DNA of 64,000 nucleotides, from assembly GCF_011745365.1 (NCBI RefSeq), contig NW_024468915.1, forward strand, positions 1,652,653 to 1,716,652, written 5' to 3'. Shown here in pieces: positions 55,642 through 64,000 of this stretch. The notes below the pieces were generated by a model, which was given only the letters and a program-made list of their open reading frames with translations, did no database searches and was not told the DNA's origin. The DNA comes from Cryphonectria parasitica EP155. Taxonomy: Eukaryota; Ascomycota; Sordariomycetes; Diaporthales; Cryphonectriaceae. Every line of letters begins with the position of its first letter. The first letter of the stretch is position 1. Made by a program: the position numbers and the translations under genes.

Positions 55642-56569
55642 ACAAATGTTGGGAAGATTCTGGGAACAAAAAAGATGGGAAGCATCAATGATATTCTTGA
55701 TACATGTTCTATGTCTTTACAGGACTGCGTCTCAGCGCGTACATACAAATTGATTTCAATATCTACAATAGAATCCATTATTCAAATATGATGCACAAAT
55801 ATACTCAAAAATTTATCTCTTCTAACAAAGAAGTAGAAATGGATAGAGCCAGGACAAAATAGCAAAACAAAATCAAGTGCTCCTCAAGTTTGCACCTGGT
55901 CCTCTACGCCCTGCGACACACCGTCACTTGATGGTCATGCCAACCTTGTCAGCTTGCAGCGTGTCCCTTACGCGACAACCCTTTTCTTCGTCCGGGCCAG
56001 TAACAGACTTGGGAAGTCACAGGATATTTGATTGAAACACTGGTTTTAGCAAGTTCGAGCCCGGGGCCCTGGCACGTCTTGTCAATTTGTCTGGGGACTG
56101 TAAAGTGCCTTTGTCAGGAATGGTTGTGGTATCTATAGGAGACAATAGACAGCTGAGCTAATTGACTATCCAATTCCTGCTGAGGTTGACATAAGTGCAT
56201 TTGGGCTAACTTATAAAGACAAGTCAATTGGAGTTGGGATGACAGGTGGGTCTGCGGGCTACAGCCGTCCGTGTTCCTGCTGACTGATATCTCATGCTGA
56301 AAACAGACCTCAGGCCAGCTGGCAGTACTCTTCTCTTTGCAAACTCTTTTATTCCCATCTACTACGTCCACTCCAATCTTCTTCTCATAATCTTTAGGAT
56401 GGTTATTATACTGGTACAGACCACAGAACAGGTTCTTTGCTGACGAATAGGGGGGGGGGGGGATACTCACAGGAAGTAACCATGAAATTGACGTGTTTTG
56501 GTCGAATGGAAGACTTCTACCTCACACTGACGAAAAAGGAAACAAGAAAGACCCCGGCATCCGAAAACC
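55642..56569. other. Tail-to-tail intergenic region
   Basis: 0.9 kb of 3' flank, rather AT-rich at 55700-55870, with a 13-G homopolymer at 56450-56462. No supported gene; the 118-codon minus frame at 56114-56470 has no domain. Confidence 0.55.
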
Positions 56570-57704
56570 TTACGAATACTGCGAGAGAAAGCCGCTCATG
56601 ATGGCACTATACGCACAGACAAGAACAACCTGGCGTGCCTCGTTCGTCTCAATCGCCCGAGCCAGAATGCTGACGAGGAAACACATCACCAGGACTACTA
56701 TTGTCCTGACATTATGGCTGGAATCGAAGTACGACAGCACGGCCAAGGGGAGCACAAGGAAAATACAAATCACCAGAAGCAAGACGAAGCCGACGACCCA
56801 CGACAGGTCTGCATCCTCGTATCGTAGAAACTCAAGATCCGGGGTGGGGGGGCTGTGGGACCGGAATGGACGCTATTTATATGCCTTTTTCTTAGGATCG
56901 ACGTTTTACACAAAAGGTGTTGGACTAGAAACCTAAAGTAACTTGACAGATTACTTACGAGGAGTATGCTACCAAGCCTTGTCACTGGCATAAAGCCTTT
57001 CACAAGTCTCTCGATGGGGCCTCTCGTTGGCGCCAGTGACCAGAAATCACACGCCTTTTTGTCCTGATACATGTCAAGTTGGCCAGCCCAGCGCTCACTA
57101 AGCCACAGCCGCAGTTGATCAAGGCTGGACTCTTCTGGTGTCTCGCTGTAACTGACCATCTTCTTGGCGCGCAGCATCTCGGCATCTGCGTATATGCATG
57201 AGGGATCAGCCTTGATGTCTCAGGAAGGGAAAAAAAAAAAAGCTTGGGCTTTTGTGCGCATATTATACCGTATTGTGCTATGCTTTCTGCGAGCCTCGAC
57301 ATCAACTCCGTCCACTTTGTATTTGGTTCGCCTTTGTCACACGCCAGAAGGTCCTTGGAGACGGTCTTGAGATCCTTGCTTAGCAGCTCTATCTCTTTGG
57401 CTCGGTACTCGAGAACCAGACACCGCTCGACGGCAAAGCCGGGGTAGAAGGTAAAACGATGATCGTAATCTTTGACGCGAGCGAAACCATACGGGCCCGA
57501 AGCCTGCTCTATAGTAGATGCAATTAGCAGGTAATTATCTTTTTCTTTTTCTACCGGGAATCGATAATTACCTACCAAGAGCAACGTTCTCTGTTGCGTT
57601 GGACAATATTGTAGAGGACCGAGGCTGAGTTGGTGCCCCAGAGGCTTGAGGGTTCTCGGCTCCTCCTCCAGAGCTGTGGGTGTTCTCACCTCTCTCAATT
57701 GCAT
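56570..57704 (-). CDS. DUF6594 membrane protein
   Basis: Four exons: 57704-57572, 57508-57269, 57185-56959 and 56815-56570, giving 281 residues; all junctions keep frame. The N-terminal part is soluble and helical: GPYGFARVKDYDHRFTFYPGF, then EYRAKEIELLSKDLKTVSK, then a charged region. The C-terminal third has three hydrophobic segments (VVGFVLLLVICIFLVLPLAV, TIVVLVMCFLVSILA and VVLVCAYSAIMSGFLSQY). This soluble helical half plus three terminal membrane helices is the hallmark of the fungal DUF6594 family, which is expanded in many Sordariomycetes and has no established function. Intron 1 (63 nt) is stop-free and a multiple of three, so an unspliced form would remain in frame. The N-terminal 40 residues are unlike the family and the start is less certain. 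Confidence 0.75.
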
Positions 57705-60700
57705 CGAGTCCAGTTAGATCTACTGACATTTTGTGTATCAGTCAAGACAAAAGCCCGATTGCAGCAAAGCAGAGTAGTTCGTCTCGAGGGCAGTGGGTCC
57801 CGAGGTCCTCATAATTATATCCCGGCCGTGGAGGCCATTCAATGTGCTGTGAGGCTCTGCCCAAAACGTATTGGACGGGTAAACGTGGGGGAGGGACACG
57901 TTGCCCAATCTAACTTTTGGCAACAACGTATTGCTTGCGAGGTGGGAGTGGTATTGGTATCGTGCTCCAAAAGAAGAACAATAAGGCTGCTGCGACGCTG
58001 TCGATCGGGCACGAATTCTGTTCTGCACACCTTCAAATCCGCAAGTGGTTTAGCACATTCTGCAAGAAGCAACCATTCTCTCGCGCAGAGCCTGATGATG
58101 ATAGGACTTGATAGTGGTATTATATCAATTGAGGAATTAAGCAGTTTAAATCGGTTAGAGACCAATCACGAAGCCGAACTCATTTTGGTTGGGCAAAAAC
58201 ACGTTGCTTTCAGACCTATTGCCTAATTACTTAAGTACTTTCGATCTTCATTCTATGCACCACTAATTAATCGAAACAGCCCCCATCTCCTCAACATCTA
58301 TAATAGTGCAGTTCTCGCAGCAGACCAATGCTGACCGGATCTCGATCATTGAGCGGACATGGGCCAAGACTCAAGGAACATCTTATCAACGTGGTCCAGA
58401 TATAGACGTTGGGTGTCGAGTAGCGATAACATGACCAATATCAAACCAAATATAGATATCCACACAACCATTCGCAACTTGAGCTCTAACAGGAGGGGAA
58501 ATGAGAACTCTGCTTTCTTGCTTAGATATCTAAAACGTATAATTGTCGAACTGATTGGACAGGCCTAGACACCATCACTCATGATACTGCATCATGGCGT
58601 GTGTGTTTAGTTGTGTGTCTAGGTGACGTTTATGCTCTATCTCTTGGTAAGCTGATTCCAGTGCCGTGGCCTGCCTTCTGATGAAACCCCATCACGAGTA
58701 TTTACTTGAGGTGATTCCTCTGGGGTCGGCTTTGGTTTCGGCTTTCGTATTACGAGTGTCCCGTGCCCGTTTTTATTCGAGAGAACCATGCCCTTATGGA
58801 CCTGGTGTTGAAAATTGGGGACAGGGGTTGAAGTGTTGCCGTGCATGTTTGATGAGATGAAGGTGATGCAAGCAAAGAGGTCTCTGGCGAAGAAGAAAAG
58901 TGTAGGGCGAACTTTCTCGTTCTAATTTGAACACGCATAAAGGACGAGTGCAATGAACTGAGGAACTGAGTACGCGGGGGCTTCATATAGTCTCAAGAAG
59001 CGCCCTATATCAAATACCTGCTTTGGGCTGTCTAAAGGAAACCCACTACAAGCTGAGAACATGGACGGGACTACGCATGGAGAAATCGAAGGATTACGCT
59101 ATAAATTGTGGGTATTCTTCCCCCGTGACGCCAAAATAGACCAAACTAGATGATAAAAATGGTTAAAGTATCCATGACATATGCCAGACGACATGGATGC
59201 CTCTTGTATTGCATCATGAGCAAGGAGTCGTCTTCCTGGAGTGGCTGTGGGTCTATGTATCGTGCTGCCTATCTGCGCTCCTTCGGGGGAAAGGCAAGGT
59301 TGCAATACAATGATAGCCACAAAATTTAGAGTTCATCTCGGACGTTCCTTAGAAAATGTCAGCTTTGTCTACTTTCAAGGCGGACTTTGGAGCAATCAGA
59401 GGATATGGGAGGCAGTAATGACTCATAATAAAAGGCGCTACAGGAAAGAAGGGAGAGAAAGGGACAACGAACAGCCAGATGGCCGAGCTTCCTGAAACTA
59501 TCTGGGGCCCTGGCCGTTAGCTGGCTGGTAGGGTCGACTCGCTGGCCCTTGAACAGATGGCACAGTAGAGACTGCGATATACTTCTTGTTGAAAACGCGC
59601 GCATGGTTGCTGTCCGTTGCAATCGGAGTCTAAGACTAGACAACATATACTTGGCATAGATCCTTGCCTAAAGACAATCTTTTCAACTCATAGACAAGTC
59701 TACTAGTACCAATCATATTTGTGATTGAACAGGTTCTATACTCTTTAAGATGCTGATAATAAGAGCCAGTGTCCCAAATCTCTTTCCCCTCGTACTAATG
59801 CATATGCGAAATGAAAGGTGTAATTTTAGGTTGGGTTGCACCTAGCAAAACCGCCAGCGGACGTTGGAATTTCTGCTGACAAGCGGCTGGAGCTGTCACA
59901 TGCACAAAATACGAGCATAGGCCTTCTTTGGTATCCTGTGGGCCTCAGTGCTAGAGATGAGACAGTACAGGCCGTCACTGATAGCGATGTGTCTCCGATC
60001 GTCAGACACCACATGCATGCATCGAGCTATTATAGTAGATTAATCCACTTCAGAAAGGAAACCATTTTGGATGGTGCAGGCTTACAACTAGACGCTCCTT
60101 GGCTAACCCTCGCCTGACCGTGCTATTCGCTCGCGATACATCGCGAGGTCCCCACACACATTCATAAGGAGCTGTATTTGCCTCTGTACTTAAGTAGGAG
60201 GGGGCCGGTGGGCCGGTGGGCCGGGGAAGGGAGTTGTGTGATGCGGATTGAAACTCACGAGTCGAGACTGCTGCATAATGCGTCCTTGCCAGAGCCACCC
60301 TGCGCATCCTTACACCCTGTCCAAGTTGTCGTACTTATAACTCAGAAGTAAATATCCCGGGTCACTCTATAGCAAGCGGGCGTTTATACGGGGTCACTTC
60401 TTGGCGTTGAACTGACAAACGCTGACGGCGGAACGTCTAAGACATCGGGAGTACGAAAAAGGTAAAGACTCTCCCCAGACCCGTGGGCGCTAAACTTCTC
60501 TAGGTCTCCTAGAATGTGTCATTGTGTAAATCGAGGTTGAAGGAACCTTTCAGGCTCGGCTGCTTCCTTGCTGGGCTTTTCCCCTTAGGGTCATCCATGA
60601 GGACGACTCTGCTTGCCACCTGTACATCTGCTAGCAAACGCTGTTGGGAAACATTCGTTGACTCTGGTCCGTCAGTCGACGTCGGAACATTTGGAAATTG

Positions 60701-62287
60701 AAGCCAGAACAGCTGCGGCTACAAGATATAATAAGGGGAAAAAAAATAAAAAAATACAGGGAGCCATGCATTTCATGGATCATGGTAGCTCGGCTATACG
60801 CCTCTTTCCTCGACTCAAGCACGCAGCAGTACTGATGTACTGTGTAATAATGTACTAATGTCTCTACAGTAGCAATATTGCTTTAGTAGAATTGATGAAA
60901 CGCCAATCCCCAATCTTGTGTGCTTACTTTAGGTATGTACTGATGTACATAAGCACGAGGGTCTACTGACATGCCTCTCGCTTCAGCCACGCTGGCTGGC
61001 CCTTGTTTCTCTTGTCTCCTCTCCTCATCCTTTGCATCATGTTTTGTGCTCTTCGGAATCAGCTGGCATAGTTCTTGATCCACCACCAAAAATTAGTAGA
61101 AGACTGCATGCATGTAGCGAATACTATATCCTAAGCACAGCCCCCGGGACTAATTTGACCTTCTGCCATCTCGTGCTGGGAAATACAAAATACATCAAGT
61201 AATTCATTGTTTTCTATACCATGTTACCAACTTCCTTGAGGTAATACTCATTACAGAAAAGCACTGCTTAAAACTAGAAATTTATCCTCCTAGATCAACA
61301 TTCATCCATTAGAGTAGATCTGGCTTCAAGTTTGCAGTCTAGGCGGTACAGTATGTACTAGTCTGGTGGCGAAGTTGTTACACTAATCCCTCGGGGTTGA
61401 TATAGCGCTCACCCGCTGACTACCAGATAGCCATTGGCCATAAAAGTTAGAGCCAACTCTTTTCTTGTACGACGTCACTCTTGAAAGCAGAATAAATGAG
61501 CAGCCCCGACAGTATCATGCCATGTAAATACGTAGATGATCGTCGCCCGCCACATTACGAAACGATCATGCGATGAGTTTGAGGGTCCTGGGATTCCGTT
61601 TGGTTCGTCGGACACCTGACAGTCACCAGAACATCGGAACACTAAGTGGGGAAGGGACTTGGTGCGAACCCCTCAGAGAAAAAGTAATGATGGGGCTGGG
61701 ACCATACAATTTGTAGTGATTTCTGGTTTGAAAGGACGTTCTCAGGCTAGGACAGCCTGGCAGTGCGAGGCAAGTTCATACAAGACCGATCTTGGCCTAG
61801 CCGTTTCCGACGCACTATCCTACCCTCACAATGAAATACTACTTACGTATTATGTGCATAGCATGTAACTTGTCACAATGTACTACTGATGTATAAATAA
61901 GAAGGGAAAAAATCGAGTGATTCCGGTGGGCTGTGTAGCAAATGGCTCTTGTAGTGGAGTAGGCTTGTTGCCTACGTGGGCCCCACAGCACTTGAAGCAA
62001 GGACGGGTCCCAAGAAAACGAGAGGTCGAAAACGCATTGTTGAAGGTGGGTTGGTCTGAAAATCCCAGGTCGTTGCGGCCAACTATTCCCCACCGACAGT
62101 GTATGTGCTTTCCGAAATACCGCCAACCAAGGTGATGGCGTCCGCACACATAGCAACGGGCCGTCTAGGATGCTTGTACAAGCAAGGGAGAGGTAATAGT
62201 ATGTATTGCCACTATGGGTGACGCCCACGCAGCACAAAAAAGATAGCAGAAACAACCAGCTCACCAACTCTGCAGTAGGGTCTAAAA
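57705..62287. other. 4.6-kb gene-poor region
   Basis: The longest stretch without a recognisable gene. It is visibly richer in A and T than the flanks (for example 58100-58260 and 61140-61380). Frames up to 198 codons (57630-58226, +) have no domain and poor coding quality. A GGGCCGGT-type tandem repeat (three units) is at about 60203-60225. I see no transposase, reverse transcriptase, terminal repeat or RNA gene; degenerate, mutated repeat DNA is possible. Confidence 0.5.
60203..60225. repeat. Short GGGCCGGT tandem repeat
   Basis: Three adjacent units of GGGCCGGT-like sequence, GC-rich against an AT-rich background. Confidence 0.7.
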
Positions 62288-63976
62288 TCACATCTCTTGG
62301 CTTGATTCGGGTAGCAAGCCTTGGCCATCAGCCCCGAAGCAAGGCGCCCATTTCTTGGAGACCCGTTTCCCGCGCTCCCGCTCAGACTCCACCCGTTTGT
62401 TCACCTTGTCATGCGTGCGGATGCGCCGGGACAGCGGCAGCGGCACTGAGAGCTCCCTCTCCCTCGAGACAATCTCGAAGGCTTTGAGGTCGGCCAGGAA
62501 TCGGCGTAGCCTGAGACCAGTCTTCTCACGGATCCAAGCATCGAGATCCTCATCGCAGGCAGCACAGATCGCCATTTTCAAGCCAATAAGAATGTCCCTG
62601 TCGTTGATGCCACTATCAGAGCCTTCTACAGCGTCCGAAGACGCAGTTCTCGTGGCCTGCGCTGCAATCAAAGTCGGGTGCTGCGAGTGAGGTGTGCTTG
62701 ACGGTTTCGAGCTTGTGCCTTCCAAATCCGCGTAACCTGGTGTTGTCGCGGTATTAAGAGCTTCTATTTGGGATGCTTCTAGGTTCTGCTTCCTTTCGTA
62801 TCGTCTGCTGTCCTCCATAGCATCCAGTTTCGAGACGACTGCATCCAAAGCTTTCTCAAAGGATGAGGATGACCCCGGAAGAGTGACATGCAATTGTGGC
62901 GCTGGGTCTCTTTCAGGCTGCACCTCATTCTGCCTGGAAACCAGCTGCTTGGCATCCTCTGAAATAATCTCAGAATCGTCTCGAATGGCCGCGGGCGCAC
63001 AGTGAGGTGGTTTGGCAGTCAACCTGCGCCGCAGACCCGTTGCTTTGTGGTGATTGCCGTATGCAAAGTGCCCTGGCTGTTGGTGACAGCCTGCCGGGGA
63101 TTTATCCTCCTTCAATGGGAGATCCTTGGGCGGTGTTTCCGGTTTGCTTTCTTGTCCTGGCGGAGATGGTGGGGTTCTTCGCGGCTCTTGCGGAAACTCC
63201 CCGTGACTCGTCCAAGACTGAACAGATACAGTGGCTTTGGCTTTGGCTGCTTGCCTGTCGCCCGACAAGATTGACAACTCGTCTCGACATGGGGGACATG
63301 GGTAGTGGTCGTGTATTAGCACTCCAGCTGTGGGCCAGTCAGCCGTGTTTTCCATGTGACGACGCCCGCTTCTTGCAGGAATGGGCCGGCGCTCGATCGG
63401 CGGCTTTCTGGGCAAAGGTTTGTCCGTGAGAGTGCTTCTTGCACTGCATGCAGGTAACGGTAATGGCGTCTTCTGGAGGTCGGGCTGCTCCTGTGGCGTC
63501 TTGGATTTGGGAGCATCGAAGTACGAGTCCAGTCTTCCTAGTTTATCTTCCAGTGTCAAGAAGGGCTCGGCCGGCGTAGGGAGAGATGGATGAATGTGGC
63601 CTTTCGAGAATTTGCGATCGCTATGGGTCCTTGAAGAAGGCTGTCGTGGCTCCTTGCGGAACGACGGAAGCAAAGACCCGATGACGGGCCCTGAGTCTGA
63701 AAATGAGGCTTGTGGCTTCGGTCTCAAGTTCGACGGTCCACTTTCTTGTTTGTTGTTTATTTTCGGGAGTGTTGGTTCTTGAGAGACTGAGTCTTGATCC
63801 GATGGTGTCACGTTACTGCCATCAACCTGTGTGACTATCGTTTTCGCATCTCCCGCCTTGCTGATGCAATGTACCCCAAACTCTTGAATTCTGGGCATTT
63901 GCTCACGAGATGTCACGGCCAGCCCGGCAGCTTTGAATTGTTTATGGTAGGGAAGAAGGTCAATGAGGGTGTCCAT
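62288..63976 (-). CDS. Hypothetical protein, mostly disordered with a conserved-looking C-terminal helix region
   Basis: Single exon of 562 residues, ATG at 63976. Most of it is low-complexity and rich in Pro, Ser, Lys and Gln, with repeated KPLPRKPP-like proline motifs that could bind SH3 domains. The CPPCRDEL stretch near 227 is the only cysteine pair in the middle. The C-terminal 130 residues look structured: DRDILIGLKMAICAACDEDLDAWI, then TGLRLRRFLADLKAFEIV, and a basic RRIRTHDKVNKRVESERERG tail. I do not recognise the family. The plus-strand frames overlapping it are shadows. It is complete within the window if the ATG at 63976 is correct, but the upstream side is cut off by the window edge. 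Confidence 0.65.
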   Translation of the reverse strand: MDTLIDLLPYHKQFKAAGLAVTSREQMPRIQEFGVHCISKAGDAKTIVTQVDGSNVTPSDQDSVSQEPTLPKINNKQESGPSNLRPKPQASFSDSGPVIGSLLPSFRKEPRQPSSRTHSDRKFSKGHIHPSLPTPAEPFLTLEDKLGRLDSYFDAPKSKTPQEQPDLQKTPLPLPACSARSTLTDKPLPRKPPIERRPIPARSGRRHMENTADWPTAGVLIHDHYPCPPCRDELSILSGDRQAAKAKATVSVQSWTSHGEFPQEPRRTPPSPPGQESKPETPPKDLPLKEDKSPAGCHQQPGHFAYGNHHKATGLRRRLTAKPPHCAPAAIRDDSEIISEDAKQLVSRQNEVQPERDPAPQLHVTLPGSSSSFEKALDAVVSKLDAMEDSRRYERKQNLEASQIEALNTATTPGYADLEGTSSKPSSTPHSQHPTLIAAQATRTASSDAVEGSDSGINDRDILIGLKMAICAACDEDLDAWIREKTGLRLRRFLADLKAFEIVSRERELSVPLPLSRRIRTHDKVNKRVESERERGKRVSKKWAPCFGADGQGLLPESSQEM

Positions 63977-64000
63977 GGTCGTTGGAGATTCGGAAACGGT

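Noticed and set aside
56020..56080. tRNA B-box-like GTTCGAGCC near 56050
   Set aside because: No matching A box or acceptor stem at the right distance.
57630..58226. 198-codon open frame (+) overlapping the DUF6594 5' end
   Set aside because: Antisense to the DUF6594 first exon in part, and no recognisable domain; likely chance.

Overview
The window reads as nuclear DNA of a filamentous ascomycete, most likely a Sordariomycete. Genes are split by short GT-AG introns (about 50-135 nt), coding sequence is GC-rich with C-rich wobble positions, intergenic DNA is pyrimidine-rich, and the gene content is fungal (Hpm1, Sdh7/Acn9, a patatin NLR, SEC-9, vezatin/Inp2-like, DUF6594). I see no rRNA, tRNA, CRISPR, plasmid or intact transposon. 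Intron borders below were placed by eye from splice consensus plus reading-frame continuity; none has transcript support.

Layout. 0.6-7.1 kb: protein-histidine methyltransferase HPM1 (-), a Baeyer-Villiger-type flavin monooxygenase (+), and the succinate dehydrogenase assembly factor SDHAF3 (-). 8.3-17.5 kb: the highlight. A seven-exon gene encodes an N-terminal patatin phospholipase, a central NB-ARC ATPase and C-terminal TPR-like repeats. It lies 3.3 kb from a six-exon SEC-9 (SNAP-25-type Qb/Qc SNARE), with a single-exon DEAH-family helicase between them. This is the architecture of the plp-1/sec-9 allorecognition and cell-death pair known from Neurospora. 18-26.7 kb: an unrecognised basic protein (-), a GTPBP1-type translational GTPase (+), EMC6 (-) and a vezatin-like membrane protein (+).

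27.6-38.6 kb: PCNA (+), pyridoxal kinase with an 11-nt micro-exon (+), dUTPase (-), an unidentified coiled-coil nuclear-type protein (-) and a triple-KH RNA-binding protein (+) with a long pyrimidine-rich leader. 40-47.6 kb: a 79-residue small protein (-), an F-box-like protein (-) and a C2H2 zinc-finger protein (+) with a probable GC-AG intron. 48.6-56 kb: mismatch-repair MSH3 (-) and an MFS sugar transporter (+). 56.6-64 kb: a DUF6594 membrane protein (-), a 4.6-kb gene-poor stretch and a hypothetical protein (-) at the right edge.

How they work together. Most genes are independent housekeeping units with no operon-like logic. Two relationships stand out. PLP-1 and SEC-9 are probably a receptor and its guarded partner. 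PCNA, dUTPase and MSH3, all DNA replication or repair genes, each carry clustered MluI-box-type motifs (ACGCG/ACGCGT) shortly upstream, suggesting shared G1/S control.
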